From Desulfotomaculum sp. (lineage in GTDB: Bacteria > Bacillota > Desulfotomaculia > Desulfotomaculales > Desulfohalotomaculaceae), in NCBI GenBank assembly GCA_017656165.1, contig JACDOL010000003.1, forward strand, positions 1-64,000: 64,000 nt of DNA. The letters are read 5' to 3'. How positions within the stretch are numbered: the first letter of the stretch is position 1; every line of letters starts with the position of its first letter. The notes below the pieces were generated by a model. It searched no databases, was not told where the DNA came from, and saw only the letters and a program-made list of their open reading frames with translations. The position numbers were made by a program, and so were the translations under genes. Below, one piece after another: positions 10,729 to 21,452 of this stretch.

Positions 10729-11346
10729 TTACCCCCGCCTGTTTTTACGGAGTGCTGCCGTAGCTTGAGCTACTTCCATTACACGCTTTGTTAATATTTG
10801 GGTTCTTTTTATGGCCTCTGCGTCCTCATTTGATGGTCGCTGGGAGCAGACCCCCTGGTGACCGGCATCATCTTCATAAAAGCCGTCACCCACCACAGTC
10901 ATCCCGTGAGTAAGCATAATTTCGTGAAGAGCCCGTGCAGTACTTTCCTGCCCTCCATACCGTGAACCCCCCGTTGTAATAGCAGCTCCTACAACATTTA
11001 TTAGAGCTTTTTCTTTCCTTAGAGCACGGGTTTTATCCCAAAAGGCCTTCATTTGACCAGATACAGTACCAAAATAAACAGGACTTCCTAATATTACCCC
11101 ATCTGCCTGACGCAGGTCTTCATATATTTGTTCCAACAAAGTACCTTTATAACAAACCCCACTGCAAGGCGTAGAACAACAAGTACAAAAAGGGTGCCTT
11201 GCCTGGTCAATGGCTTCAGATAACTGGTACAGCTTTACATTTACGCCCCCGGATTTAATAATTTCTACTGCTTCTCGAAGCAAAAATGCAGTGTTGCCAT
11301 CTTTATTAGGACTGCCGTTCAATGCTATAATTAACATGATAACCAC
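10729..11346 (-). CDS. flavodoxin-like NAD(P)H-dependent FMN reductase / iron-sulfur flavoprotein family
   Basis: IALNGSPNKDGNTAFLL, FCTCCSTPCSGVC cysteines, DGVILGSPVYFGTVSGQMKAFWDKT. Confidence 0.85.
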   Translation of the reverse strand: MVIMLIIALNGSPNKDGNTAFLLREAVEIIKSGGVNVKLYQLSEAIDQARHPFCTCCSTPCSGVCYKGTLLEQIYEDLRQADGVILGSPVYFGTVSGQMKAFWDKTRALRKEKALINVVGAAITTGGSRYGGQESTARALHEIMLTHGMTVVGDGFYEDDAGHQGVCSQRPSNEDAEAIKRTQILTKRVMEVAQATAALRKNRRG

Positions 11347-11421
11347 TCCCCATTTAAATTCCTTGCACCTGGAGCATTTTTATTATTACTTCAATCTATG
11401 AATTGGCTAAATACAATATAC

Positions 11422-11994
11422 CTACATGAATCGGAATTGCTCAACAACGGAGTAAACCGGGCCATCTTTTTTCAAAACACTCCGCATAAGTTCCATTGAC
11501 TTTACTTCAACAGTTCCAAAGTTTATTCCTTCTTTATTAAGAACAGATAATTTCTCCAGCAGTTCATGACAATTGTGACTGTTTTTTACTCTTCCCAGTG
11601 TAAGATGAGGAGAAAATCTACGTTTATCCCTTGAAAATCCTATGCTTTGCATCTCTTCTTCTACCTGCTGGTTAAGATTTCTTAATACATCAATATTACC
11701 TTCAACACCCACCCATAAAACCTTAGGTAAGTTCGCTTTAGGAAAAGTGCCAAGTTTAGTAAATTTTAATTGGAACGTACCAACATTCTGACAAATTTTT
11801 TGTAACCTGCTGTTTATAGCTAGAATTTTTTTGATATCAGTTTCCCCTAGAAACTTTATCGTTAAATGGAAGTTTTCCGGTTTTACCCACTTTACCCAAC
11901 AGTTACAGCCTGCCAACTGCTGCTGCAGCTCCTTTAATTTCATTTTTAATGCACTTGGCAGGTTTATAGCAATAAATAACCTCATTTCAGGCAA
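11422..11994 (-). CDS. thpR: RNA 2',3'-cyclic phosphodiesterase (2H family)
   Basis: HLTIKFLGET and HLTLGR dual HxTx motifs; RLFIAINLP start. Confidence 0.9.
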   Translation of the reverse strand: MPEMRLFIAINLPSALKMKLKELQQQLAGCNCWVKWVKPENFHLTIKFLGETDIKKILAINSRLQKICQNVGTFQLKFTKLGTFPKANLPKVLWVGVEGNIDVLRNLNQQVEEEMQSIGFSRDKRRFSPHLTLGRVKNSHNCHELLEKLSVLNKEGINFGTVEVKSMELMRSVLKKDGPVYSVVEQFRFM

Positions 11995-12117
11995 AGTACT
12001 TAGAACCCCTCCTGTTTAAAGCGATACATTAAACAGTTTTACCTTCGACATAAATATTTTTTATCCTTCACTTCTATTAAGACTTTTTTGTGTAAATGAC
12101 ATATTCCTTTATATAGA

Positions 12118-12161
12118 ACAAAGTAGGGAGAACCTTATGGGCTCTCCCTACTTTATTTTTA
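12118..12161. terminator. hairpin terminator
   Basis: AAAGTAGGGAGAACC...GGCTCTCCCTACTTTATTTTT. Confidence 0.8.
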
Positions 12162-12196
12162 AACACTTTTATCTATACTACATAGTTACAGCATAT

Positions 12197-12433
12197 TTAC
12201 TGCGAAAAAGCTAAAAAGGCAATAAAAGCTGCAGCTGCCAGGTGAATTAAAAATACAATTGCACCAACAGCTAAAGTAACAGCCGCTCCACCTATTGCCC
12301 AGTGTATATCAAATAATTCTTTAACCAGCGCAAACACCTTATCCATATATTCCATTAGGGTATCCAGTGAAAAAGATTCCGGAAAAGAAAATTGAGGAAG
12401 CATGTACATAAATTCGGCAATTTGAAAATTCAC
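12197..12433 (-). CDS. small membrane protein, function unknown
   Basis: 78-aa ORF with RBS (AAAGGAG) and a C-terminal hydrophobic segment. Confidence 0.6.
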   Translation of the reverse strand: MNFQIAEFMYMLPQFSFPESFSLDTLMEYMDKVFALVKELFDIHWAIGGAAVTLAVGAIVFLIHLAAAAFIAFLAFSQ

Positions 12434-12746
12434 TGGTAAACAACTCCTTTACAGCTATTTTCTGTATATTTAGTGCTTGTTAGCACTTGAACTTTCTTGT
12501 GCAGAATTTAAAGTATACCAGTTTTGGTAGGAACCTTTATTTAGTTTTTTAAATCCCCTCCTTTCTTTTATACTTAAAATATTTTTATTATATAAATATA
12601 ATAAACCGGGACATCAGTAGTTCAGATGGTCATACCATAAATAGGATTAACAAGTACCTCCAAAACATATTACCATTTTACACAACTGGTACTTAATACT
12701 TTGCTAAGAGGTATAGTAATTCCTGCTTAATTTTTAAATTAATTAT

Positions 12747-13166
12747 TTATTCTATAAAAACTTCTACTTTTAATTTTCCTTGTTTGTCATCATCAATGTA
12801 TATATCAACAAGTTTTTCTTGTACCAACCCTTTTTCAATCAGCTGGGCCAATTCATTAAAATCTATTTTCGATAGATCAATACCTTTTTTCTCCATTTCT
12901 AAGCGAGTGTTTTCAGGTATTAAGTTAATTCCCATCCAGGCAAATTTAGATGCTGCTTTTATAACATTTAATGGTAGATTAAGGTTTATTTTTTTAGCTT
13001 TATCTCCATCAACTCTTACCCTTAATACTCTGCCCGTTGTCAAACCTTCATCATATTCCTTCTTTTCTTGCGGCATTTCTACAGCTTTTAATAATTCCAG
13101 TGCTTCGGCAGCATTTATTTTTCCTGCTTCAACCATTTCTAGAATTTTAATTTTTTCTCCGGACAT
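12747..13166 (-). CDS. SHOCT-like / YvlB-N-terminal-type domain protein
   Basis: N-terminal KIKILEMVEAGKINAAEALELLKAV helical motif. Confidence 0.65.
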   Translation of the reverse strand: MSGEKIKILEMVEAGKINAAEALELLKAVEMPQEKKEYDEGLTTGRVLRVRVDGDKAKKINLNLPLNVIKAASKFAWMGINLIPENTRLEMEKKGIDLSKIDFNELAQLIEKGLVQEKLVDIYIDDDKQGKLKVEVFIE

Positions 13167-13278
13167 TTTGCTTCTCCCCTCATTTTTTTGCTTATTTAGT
13201 ATTAATTTTACAATTAAACGTTATTTTCGTTAAGAGTAAAATTTTAATTACGGGAATAAAAACCCGCTCTTATCACCA

Positions 13279-13360
13279 CCAAGGTATTTCCCTCCGGCTG
13301 CGTCGTTCTTTGAATTTGCCGGCCGTTGTTTTCTCCAGTAAACACCTTGGATGCGTCAAA
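13279..13360 (+). repeat. dispersed intergenic repeat with inverted CCAAGGTATT / ACACCTTGG ends
   Basis: CCAAGGTATTTCCCTCCGGC...GAATTTGCCGGCCGTTGTTTTCTCCAGTAAACACCTTGG. Confidence 0.7.
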
Positions 13361-13376
13361 ATTATGATATAGAAAA

Positions 13377-13410
13377 AAGAGGGAACCGTTTAACAGTTCC
13401 CTCTTTCTGT
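13377..13410. terminator. ppdK terminator
   Basis: AGAGGGAACCGTTTAACAGTTCCCTCTTT hairpin. Confidence 0.8.
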
Positions 13411-13416
13411 ATTACT

Positions 13417-16062
13417 TTACTTGTTATTTACTTTAGCCTGTGCTGCCGCCAGCCGGGCAATAGGAACACGGTATGGAGAACAGCTTACATAGTCTAGGCC
13501 AATTAAGTGACAGAACTCAACAGAACTAGGCTCACCGCCATGCTCACCACAAATTCCTACTAATAAATCCGGCCTCACTTTGCGTCCTTCTTGAACTGCC
13601 ATTTTCATAAGCTTTCCTACACCTTTGCGGTCCAGTACCACAAAAGGATTTTCTTTTAATATTTTAAGCTCTGTATATTGATGCATAAATTTCCCTTCAG
13701 CATCATCACGTGAAAAACCGAAAGTGGTTTGAGTTAAATCGTTAGTACCAAAGGAGAAAAATTCTGCCTCCTGGGCTATTTCATCAGCAAGCAGAGCTGC
13801 CCGGGGAAGCTCAATCATTGTACCCACAGCATATTTAAACTTAACTCCAGTTTCATTCATTACTTTATCGGCAACTTTTATTACAAGTTCTTTTAAGTAA
13901 CTTAACTCATTGACTTCCATTACCAGTGGTATTTCCACTTCAGGAAATACTTCATAACCTTCTTCCACCAGCTTTGCAGCAGCCTGGAAAATGGCCCGGG
14001 CCTGCATCTTATAAATTTCGGGGTAAGTAATTCCTAAACGACAGCCCCTGTGCCCGAGCATAGGGTTAAATTCAGTCAGTGAACGAACTTTGCGCAGAAG
14101 CTCTTCTTTTGCTCTAATTTCACTCTCATCAGCACCTGAAAGTTTCAACCTCGTTATTTCTACTGCCAATTCCTCGGCATTGGGTAAAAACTCATGCAGC
14201 GGAGGATCAAGAAGCCTGATACATACAGGCAGACCTTTCATAGCTTTTAAGATGCCATAAAAATCTTCCTGCTGCATAGGCAGCAGCTTATTCAATGCTT
14301 CCTGTCTTTCTTCTAGGGTGGAAGCAAGTATCATCTCCTGCACTATAGGCAGACGATCCTGGGCCATAAACATGTGCTCAGTTCTTGTTAAGCCTATCCC
14401 CTCCGCACCAAACTCCCTAGCCTTGGCAGCGTCTTCAGGTGTATCAGCATTAGTACGAACTCCCAAATCACGAATTTCATCTGCCCATTCCAAAAGCTTT
14501 TTAAATTCCACGGACAATTCAGGGTCAATCATCGGGACTTCTCCCAGCAGTACTTGGCCGGTGCTGCCATCTATAGAAATAACATCGCCCTCTTTAATAA
14601 CTTGTTCACCTACACTAAACTGCTTGGCAGCGTAATCTATTTTTATTTCATCACACCCACAAACACACGGCTTACCCATTCCACGGGCTACTACAGCAGC
14701 ATGGCTTGTCATTCCTCCCCTGGATGTCAATACGCCCTGGGATTCAACAATACCATGAATATCATCTGGTGTTGTTTCCATCCTTACCAGCAGTACTTTT
14801 TCTCCTTCTTTGCCCATCTTTTCTGCCAGGTCAGCATCGAATACTACCTTGCCTGAAGCAGAACCAGGAGATGCAGGCAGACCTTTAGCCAGCACGTTAA
14901 GCTTGGAACTGGGATCAATACGGCGGTGAAGCAGTTGGTCTAACTGGCTAGGTTCCACACGGGTTACTGCTTCTTCTTTAGTAATTAATCCTTCTTCAAC
15001 CATATCAACTGCTATCTTTATGGCTGCCTGGGCCGTACGCTTACCATTTCGAGTCTGCAGTATCCATAATTTACCGCGTTCAATGGTAAACTCAATATCC
15101 TGCATATCGCGGTAATGTTTTTCCAGCAGTTCACAAGTTTCCTTAAATTGACGGTATACATCAGGCATTTCTTCTTCCAGCTTGGCAATGGGCTGTGGGG
15201 TGCGTATACCTGCCACAACATCTTCACCTTGAGCATTAGTTAAATATTCGCCATAGAGTACTTTTTCACCGGTAGACGGGTTGCGAGTAAACGCCACCCC
15301 GGTTCCGGAATCATCACCCATATTGCCAAATACCATTGTTACCACGTTTACGGCAGTACCAAGGTCATCAGGAATTTTATGCACTCTCCGGTATACTATT
15401 GCCCGTTCGGTATTCCAGGAGTTGAATACAGCATGGATAGCTTTAAACAGCTGGTCCATTGGATCCTGCGGGAAGGGTTTTCCTGTTTCGGTATTAATTA
15501 TGTTTTTATATTTTTCTATTACATCCTGCCAATCTCCAGCAGTTAACTGGTTGTCAAACTGCACTTCCTTTTCAGCTTTCTTCTCTTCTAGTATAGTTTC
15601 AAATCTATGATGGTCAATACCAAGAACCACATCACCAAACATCTGCAAAAAGCGGCGGTAGCAGTCATAGGCAAAACGCTTATTTCCGGTACTGGCAGCC
15701 AGTCCCTCAACTGTTTCATCATTTAAACCTAGGTTTAAAACCGTATCCATCATCCCCGGCATTGAAATTACTGCCCCAGAACGGACAGAAACTAACAGGG
15801 GATTTTGGGGATCACCAAATTTTTTACCGGTAATCTCTTCTAAAAATTTTACTTTTTCCAGTGTCTGTTCCTCCAGCCCTTCAGGGAACTTCTGTCCCGC
15901 ATTATAAAAGTCCCTGCAGGCTTCAGTTGTAATAACAAAACCCGGGGGCACCGGCAGGCCTATATTAGTCATTTCAGCCAGGTTTGCACCCTTCCCCCCC
16001 AGCAGGCTTTTCATATCTGCCCGTCCCTCATTGAAAAGGTAGACATACTTGGCAGTTGACAT
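13417..16062 (-). CDS. ppdK: pyruvate, phosphate dikinase
   Basis: LLGGKGANLAEMTNIGLPVPPGFVITTEAC; GGMTSHAAVVARGMGKPCVCGC catalytic His loop; LVGICGEHGG. Confidence 0.98.
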   Translation of the reverse strand: MSTAKYVYLFNEGRADMKSLLGGKGANLAEMTNIGLPVPPGFVITTEACRDFYNAGQKFPEGLEEQTLEKVKFLEEITGKKFGDPQNPLLVSVRSGAVISMPGMMDTVLNLGLNDETVEGLAASTGNKRFAYDCYRRFLQMFGDVVLGIDHHRFETILEEKKAEKEVQFDNQLTAGDWQDVIEKYKNIINTETGKPFPQDPMDQLFKAIHAVFNSWNTERAIVYRRVHKIPDDLGTAVNVVTMVFGNMGDDSGTGVAFTRNPSTGEKVLYGEYLTNAQGEDVVAGIRTPQPIAKLEEEMPDVYRQFKETCELLEKHYRDMQDIEFTIERGKLWILQTRNGKRTAQAAIKIAVDMVEEGLITKEEAVTRVEPSQLDQLLHRRIDPSSKLNVLAKGLPASPGSASGKVVFDADLAEKMGKEGEKVLLVRMETTPDDIHGIVESQGVLTSRGGMTSHAAVVARGMGKPCVCGCDEIKIDYAAKQFSVGEQVIKEGDVISIDGSTGQVLLGEVPMIDPELSVEFKKLLEWADEIRDLGVRTNADTPEDAAKAREFGAEGIGLTRTEHMFMAQDRLPIVQEMILASTLEERQEALNKLLPMQQEDFYGILKAMKGLPVCIRLLDPPLHEFLPNAEELAVEITRLKLSGADESEIRAKEELLRKVRSLTEFNPMLGHRGCRLGITYPEIYKMQARAIFQAAAKLVEEGYEVFPEVEIPLVMEVNELSYLKELVIKVADKVMNETGVKFKYAVGTMIELPRAALLADEIAQEAEFFSFGTNDLTQTTFGFSRDDAEGKFMHQYTELKILKENPFVVLDRKGVGKLMKMAVQEGRKVRPDLLVGICGEHGGEPSSVEFCHLIGLDYVSCSPYRVPIARLAAAQAKVNNK

Positions 16063-16116
16063 ATATTCGACTCCTCCCCGTTTAATTTAGCCGCTCACTT
16101 CGGCCTAAATATATGT

Positions 16117-16950
16117 TTATTTATTTTTTTGACGAGTAATATAATAATAGTGCTCTAAGACCTTGCTGGCAGTTTCTTCAACAGCTTTATTAGTAGCATC
16201 AATTTTCTTACAGCCAATCTTTTTCATTATTTTGTCAGCATATTCCAGTTCTTTAAGTATCCTTTCCATGCTGGCATAGTCTGCATGTGAAGTTAATCCC
16301 AGTGTACGCAGCCGCTCTCTTCGTATGATGTTTAATTGCTCTGGGCTGACAGTGAGACCAATAACCCTGCTGGCAGGCACCTGAAATAGTTCTTCAGGTG
16401 GTGAAACTTCGGGGACCAGCGGCACATTTGCTGCCTTAATACGTTTATGGGCCAAGTACATGCAGAGCGGCGTCTTAGAGGTACGAGAAACTCCTATGAT
16501 AACTAAATCTGCCTTTGTAATACCCCTGGGATCTTTACCATCATCGTATTTCACAGCAAATTCTATGGCTTCAACCCGCCGGAAATAATCTTCATCCAGC
16601 CTGTGCACAAGACCTGGTTCCATTATTGGTGATTTATTTGTTACAGTGCGTAATGCGTTTAGCAAGGGGCCCATTATATCAACTGCAGCAATATTGTGAT
16701 TTTTAGCTTCATTTACAAGAGCTTCTCTAAGCTCAGGTAGTACCAAGGTAAAAGCAATAATACAGTTTTGGCCTGCCGCTTCTTCCACAACATCATGAAT
16801 GTCTCTGACACTTTTAACATAAGGCACTCGTTTTATTTCTACACCGCCGCCATTAAATTGGCTGACAGCAGCTTTAGCCACCAATTCAGCTGTTTCTCCC
16901 ACAGAGTCAGACAAAACAAATATTTTAGCTGGTGAACTTACTTCACTAAT
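16117..16950 (-). CDS. pyruvate, phosphate dikinase regulatory protein (bifunctional kinase/phosphorylase family)
   Basis: [46 protein letters not shown]-loop region. Conserved [12 protein letters not shown] begins upstream of the track's TTG start; ATT at 16950 preceded by AGGGGGG is the likely start. Confidence 0.9.
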   Translation of the reverse strand: MSEVSSPAKIFVLSDSVGETAELVAKAAVSQFNGGGVEIKRVPYVKSVRDIHDVVEEAAGQNCIIAFTLVLPELREALVNEAKNHNIAAVDIMGPLLNALRTVTNKSPIMEPGLVHRLDEDYFRRVEAIEFAVKYDDGKDPRGITKADLVIIGVSRTSKTPLCMYLAHKRIKAANVPLVPEVSPPEELFQVPASRVIGLTVSPEQLNIIRRERLRTLGLTSHADYASMERILKELEYADKIMKKIGCKKIDATNKAVEETASKVLEHYYYITRQKNK

Positions 16951-16970
16951 GGCAAACGCCCCCCTGCTAT

Positions 16971-17600
16971 TTACTCTTCCCCTAGTTCTACAAATAGGTG
17001 GGCAATATTTGTTTTTGTAAAACGCCCAATAACCTCGTATTTATCAGGTTCTTCTTTAACCGGGCGGACCACCGGAAGACAGTCTACCTCATGATTTAAT
17101 AAACGTCTAGCTGCCAACCAAACCGAATCCTCAGGAAAAGCCACCACAACATTAGGCATCCTGGTCATTATTACACCAACCGGTAACTTGTGTATATCCT
17201 GCCCACCCAAAGTGTTTTTAAGAAAGTCTTTCCTGGAAATTACTCCTTCCAGCCTGCCATCGTCACCAACCACAATAAGAGTTCCTACATCTTCAATAAA
17301 CATTGTCACGATGGCATCGTAAACAGAACAATCTTCTTTTACTACAATAGGTACCGATTTAACATCTCCAACTTTTATATTTTTTAATTTATCAGCAATT
17401 ATCTGCCCTGTTGACTTGCCGCTGTAGAAATAGCCCACCCGGGGTCGGGCTTCTAATATATTGGCCATGGTTAATATGGCCAGATCAGGCCTGAGTGTAG
17501 CCCTAGTTAAATCCAGTTTTTCAGCAATTTGTTCTCCAGTGATGGGGCCTTCTTTCTTAACTATTTCTACAATTTTTTGTTGGCGTTCAGTTAGCTCCAT
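16971..17600 (-). CDS. HTH + CBS domain regulator, CcpN-like
   Basis: N-terminal HTH ([40 protein letters not shown]), two CBS-like domains; next to the PPDK regulator gene, as ccpN-yqfL in Bacillus. Confidence 0.88.
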   Translation of the reverse strand: MELTERQQKIVEIVKKEGPITGEQIAEKLDLTRATLRPDLAILTMANILEARPRVGYFYSGKSTGQIIADKLKNIKVGDVKSVPIVVKEDCSVYDAIVTMFIEDVGTLIVVGDDGRLEGVISRKDFLKNTLGGQDIHKLPVGVIMTRMPNVVVAFPEDSVWLAARRLLNHEVDCLPVVRPVKEEPDKYEVIGRFTKTNIAHLFVELGEE

Positions 17601-17702
17601 CCCATCACTCCCTTAATAATTGTGACACACTATTTATATTTGATATGTCTCAAAAAATCCCTTCTTCGTATTGAAAAAAAATAAGTATATTATATTTTAT
17701 TT

Positions 17703-19778
17703 TTATGATACAATTTTTGAAAAATCAGCTATAGTTTTCATTTCTTGGGCCAGGCTGTATAAAAGTGCTAAGCGGTTATTACGTATTTTTTCATCATCAA
17801 CCATCACCATTACCTGTTCAAAAAAGTTGTTTATGGGGCCCAGCAGTTTAGCTGTTTCTTCACATGCATTTACATAATCTTTGTTTTCCATATACCGGGC
17901 CATGTTGGTGCTGAAATTTACATACGCTGAATATAAATCCTTTTCCACTTCTTCCTTCAGCAGTTCTTTGCTTATAACCCCACCTTCAGATTTTTTGGCC
18001 AAATTATTTACCCTGTTAAATGCAGTCATAAGGTCATTAAACTCGGGCCGCTTTCTAAATTCTGACAGAGCCTGCCCACGTTTCCACGCATCAACAATGA
18101 CATCAAAACCAGCCTCTAAGACAGAATCAATAATGTCGTACGAAAATCCTTTCTCCGAGAAAATTCCCTTTACACGCTGTTTAAAAAACTCCTGTATCTC
18201 TGCTGTTAATGTATCAAGATCTAGTTTTAAATTTTTCCCCTGGTACCCAATATACGCTAGATTAATCATTTCATTCAACGAAATGGGTAGTTCGCCGTCT
18301 AAAATAATATTTACTGCTCCCAGCGCCTGCCTCCTTAGAGCATAAGGATCCTGCGATCCCGTAGGCTGTATACCAATTGCAAAACAGCCCACAATACTAT
18401 CGAACTTATCTGCCAAGCTTAGAACTTTTCCTGCCAAACTGACAGGCAGTTCATCACCGGCATGACGGGGTAAATAATGTTCAAAAACTGCCTGGGCAAC
18501 TTCCTGCTCTTCACCATTTTTTAATGCATATTCTCTTCCCATTACACCCTGCAGCTCAGGAAATTCATACACCATGTTTGTAACCAGGTCAGCTTTGGAT
18601 AGATAAGCAGCCCTGGAAATTGTATCTTTCTGCTTATTGTCCGCACCAAGTTTATCCGCCAGGGCATCTGCCAGCCTGCTTATACGCTGTACTTTATCAT
18701 AAACCGTGCCCAGCTCTTCCAGCCACACTACCTTCTTTAAATCATTAACTTTTTCTGCTAGTGGTGCTTTTAAGTCTTCTTTATAGAAAAATTCAGCGTC
18801 TGCCAAGCGGGCCGCCAATACTTTTTCGTTACCCGCTGTGACTATATCTAAATGTTTTTCAGTACCATTACGCACAGCAATAAATTTGGGCATAAGCTTT
18901 CCTTCTTTATCTAAGACCGGGAAATAGCGCTGATGCTCCCTCATGGGAGTGATTATGACTTCGTCAGGCATATCCAAATAACGCTCTGCAAAACTGCCCA
19001 TTAAAGCCGTTGGATATTCAACAATATTAGCTATTTCATCCAGCAGCTCTTTATCAGGCTGCACCTGTCCACCTGCTTCAGCTGCCAGATCCTGGACCTG
19101 CTGCCAAATAACACGGCGACGCTCATTACCGTCAACCATAACATATTCATTACGCATTACCTCAAAATAGTGCTTCGGATCATCTACTTTTAATGCTCCG
19201 CTGCTTAAAAAACGGTGGCCGTAAGTAAACCTGTTGCTGGCTAAGTTTGCGACCGTAAAAGGAATAATTTCTTTTCCATACAGTGCCACTATCCAATGAA
19301 TTGGCCGGGCAAAGCGATAATCTAAATTTCCCCAGCGCATTGGTTTGGGAAAACGCAGGCTGTCAATCAACTGCGGCGCAATTTCTGCCAGCACCTTCTC
19401 AGTTAACTTTCCTTCTTCTTTAATTACAGCAAATACATACTCCTTTTTACCTGCTTTTTTAGTTATTAAGTTTTCCACCGCCACGCCCAGGCTGCGGGCA
19501 AATCCTAAAGCAGCTTTAGTAGGGTTCCCATCATCATCAAATGCTGCATCTTTGGCCGGGCCTCTTTTTTCTATAGATAATTCAGCCTGCTTTTCATCCA
19601 GCTGTCTAACATACAGTACTAACCGGCGGGGAGTACCATAGGTTTCAACTTCTTTATAATTTAAACGCTGCTCAGCAAAGGCTTCTTCTGCCAGTTCTTT
19701 AAGCTGGCTTAATGCCGGTTCAATAAAACGAGCTGGTATTTCTTCGGTACCTATTTCCATTAAAAAGTCTTTTGCCAT
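17703..19778 (-). CDS. glyS: glycyl-tRNA synthetase beta subunit
   Basis: MAKDFLMEIGTEEIPARFI start; PKPMRWGN; directly downstream of glyQ. Confidence 0.97.
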   Translation of the reverse strand: MAKDFLMEIGTEEIPARFIEPALSQLKELAEEAFAEQRLNYKEVETYGTPRRLVLYVRQLDEKQAELSIEKRGPAKDAAFDDDGNPTKAALGFARSLGVAVENLITKKAGKKEYVFAVIKEEGKLTEKVLAEIAPQLIDSLRFPKPMRWGNLDYRFARPIHWIVALYGKEIIPFTVANLASNRFTYGHRFLSSGALKVDDPKHYFEVMRNEYVMVDGNERRRVIWQQVQDLAAEAGGQVQPDKELLDEIANIVEYPTALMGSFAERYLDMPDEVIITPMREHQRYFPVLDKEGKLMPKFIAVRNGTEKHLDIVTAGNEKVLAARLADAEFFYKEDLKAPLAEKVNDLKKVVWLEELGTVYDKVQRISRLADALADKLGADNKQKDTISRAAYLSKADLVTNMVYEFPELQGVMGREYALKNGEEQEVAQAVFEHYLPRHAGDELPVSLAGKVLSLADKFDSIVGCFAIGIQPTGSQDPYALRRQALGAVNIILDGELPISLNEMINLAYIGYQGKNLKLDLDTLTAEIQEFFKQRVKGIFSEKGFSYDIIDSVLEAGFDVIVDAWKRGQALSEFRKRPEFNDLMTAFNRVNNLAKKSEGGVISKELLKEEVEKDLYSAYVNFSTNMARYMENKDYVNACEETAKLLGPINNFFEQVMVMVDDEKIRNNRLALLYSLAQEMKTIADFSKIVS

Positions 19779-19779
19779 C

Positions 19780-20658
19780 TTACTCTTCCTCCTTCTTCAG
19801 CAGCGGGAATCCTAGTTTTTCACGCTGTTCAACATACTTTTGGGCACATATCCGAGCTAAATTTCGAACCCTGGCAATATATCCTGTTCGTTCAGTTACA
19901 CTAATAGCACCTCTAGCATCCAAAAGGTTAAAAGTATGGGAGCATTTTAAAACATAATCATAAGCCGGGAGTACAAGTCCTTTTTCTGCCACCCTGACAG
20001 CCTCAGCCTCATACATATCAAATAATTTAAAAAGCATATCTACATCAGCTTCTTCAAAATTATAAGTTGAATGTTCTACCTCTCCTTGATGGTGTACATC
20101 ACCGTATTTAATATCGTTGACCCACTCAATATCAAAGACACTGTCTACACCCTGGATAAACATGGCCAGGCGTTCCAACCCGTAAGTAATTTCTACCGAT
20201 ACAGGTTTACAATCAATACCTCCACACTGCTGGAAATATGTAAACTGCGTTATTTCCATCCCATCCAGCCATACCTCCCATCCTAAACCCCATGCCCCAA
20301 GGGTGGGAGATTCCCAGTTATCTTCAACAAATCGAATATCATGTTCACTAGGATTAATACCGATTGCTCTTAAACTGTCAAGATATACATCAATTACATC
20401 ATCAGGTGAAGGTTTTAATATCACTTGATATTGATAATAATGCTGCAGGCGGTTGGGATTTTCACCATAACGCCCGTCGGTAGGACGCCGTGAAGGCTCA
20501 ACATAAGCTACACGCCACGGTTCGGGTCCTAAAGCACGCAGGAATGTGGCCGGATTCATGGTACCGGCTCCCTTTTCTATATCATACGGTTGTTGAATAA
20601 TGCAGTTTTGTTCAGACCAAAAATTATTTAAAGCAAGTATAAGCTGTTGAAAGTTCAT
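19780..20658 (-). CDS. glyQ: glycyl-tRNA synthetase alpha subunit
   Basis: [73 protein letters not shown]. Confidence 0.98.
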   Translation of the reverse strand: MNFQQLILALNNFWSEQNCIIQQPYDIEKGAGTMNPATFLRALGPEPWRVAYVEPSRRPTDGRYGENPNRLQHYYQYQVILKPSPDDVIDVYLDSLRAIGINPSEHDIRFVEDNWESPTLGAWGLGWEVWLDGMEITQFTYFQQCGGIDCKPVSVEITYGLERLAMFIQGVDSVFDIEWVNDIKYGDVHHQGEVEHSTYNFEEADVDMLFKLFDMYEAEAVRVAEKGLVLPAYDYVLKCSHTFNLLDARGAISVTERTGYIARVRNLARICAQKYVEQREKLGFPLLKKEEE

Positions 20659-20675
20659 TTTTTGTTATCCTCCTT

Positions 20676-21014
20676 TTAACTTATTCGCGAGCCATTTTTT
20701 ACCGGTCGTTCAGGCTGAAGGAGTACAACAGTACCATCATCCTGTACCGTTCCCAAGATTAAGATTTCAGACATAAACCTTGCCACCTGCCGGGGTGGAA
20801 AATTCACCACTGCTACCACCTGGCGGTTTATGAGGTCTTCTTTGCTGTATAAATCTGTAATTTGCGCACTGGATTTTTTAACACCAATTTCATTCCCAAA
20901 GTCTACCCACACTTTGTACGCAGGTTTTCTTGCCTCTGGGAAATCTTCTACTTTTATCACCGTTCCTATTCTAATATCAATCTGGAAAAAGTCATCAACA
21001 GTAACCTGCTGCAT
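20676..21014 (-). CDS. csaA: CsaA-type tRNA-binding-domain protein
   Basis: FFQIDIRIGTVIKVEDFPEARKPAYKVWVDFG; VVAVVNFPPRQVA; EILILG. Confidence 0.9.
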   Translation of the reverse strand: MQQVTVDDFFQIDIRIGTVIKVEDFPEARKPAYKVWVDFGNEIGVKKSSAQITDLYSKEDLINRQVVAVVNFPPRQVARFMSEILILGTVQDDGTVVLLQPERPVKNGSRIS

Positions 21015-21059
21015 TTAAACACCCCCAACTATTAATTTATTTATAAATTATAATTATCC

Positions 21060-21172
21060 GTCAAGGTATTTATAGTCCAAAAACACGCCGGCACATATAC
21101 TTGAACGAACGCTTAAGCCTCCCCGCACCTGCATAACTGGTCGCTTCGCTCCTCAAACATACCCGGCGCTTT
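21060..21172 (+). repeat. dispersed intergenic repeat (AAGGTATTTA...CTCAAACATACCCGGCGCTTT)
   Basis: Shares AACACGCCRGCACATATAMTTGAA with 58071-58133 and CCTCAAACATAMCCGGCGCTTT with 3551-3572. Confidence 0.65.
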
Positions 21173-21185
21173 ATTATCCTCAAAC

Positions 21186-21430
21186 TAAAAAACCTCCCGT
21201 CCCACAAATTCAGGGACGGGAGGATTCTCCCGCGGTTCCACCCTGGTTGACCGCATACGGCCCTCCTTGTAAAATGCAAGCTTTACTCACCTGAAGCTAA
21301 TACAGCTCGCAGGCTTTCCTCTTGCGGCTTGGGAACCCCTTTCACGCAAGCTGTTTTACCGGGCTCACACCGCCCCCGGCTCGCTGAAAAAACTGCACTT
21401 GGCTACTCTTTCCCTCATCGCCTTCAGTAT
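21186..21430 (-). promoter_or_regulatory. T-box riboswitch, glycine type, upstream of csaA-glyQ-glyS
   Basis: GGGTGGAACCGCGG T-box, terminator GACGGGAGG hairpin, AGCGAGCC; GGG at 21337-21339 (minus) in specifier position; UGGA bulge fits tRNA-Gly U73. Confidence 0.95.
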
Positions 21431-21452
21431 TAACTTATAAATACACGAAAGT

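Noticed and set aside
21070-21279. ORF-track minus-strand ORF of 69 aa
   Set aside because: Covers the T-box terminator region and the dispersed repeat; no RBS or protein-like family signal.
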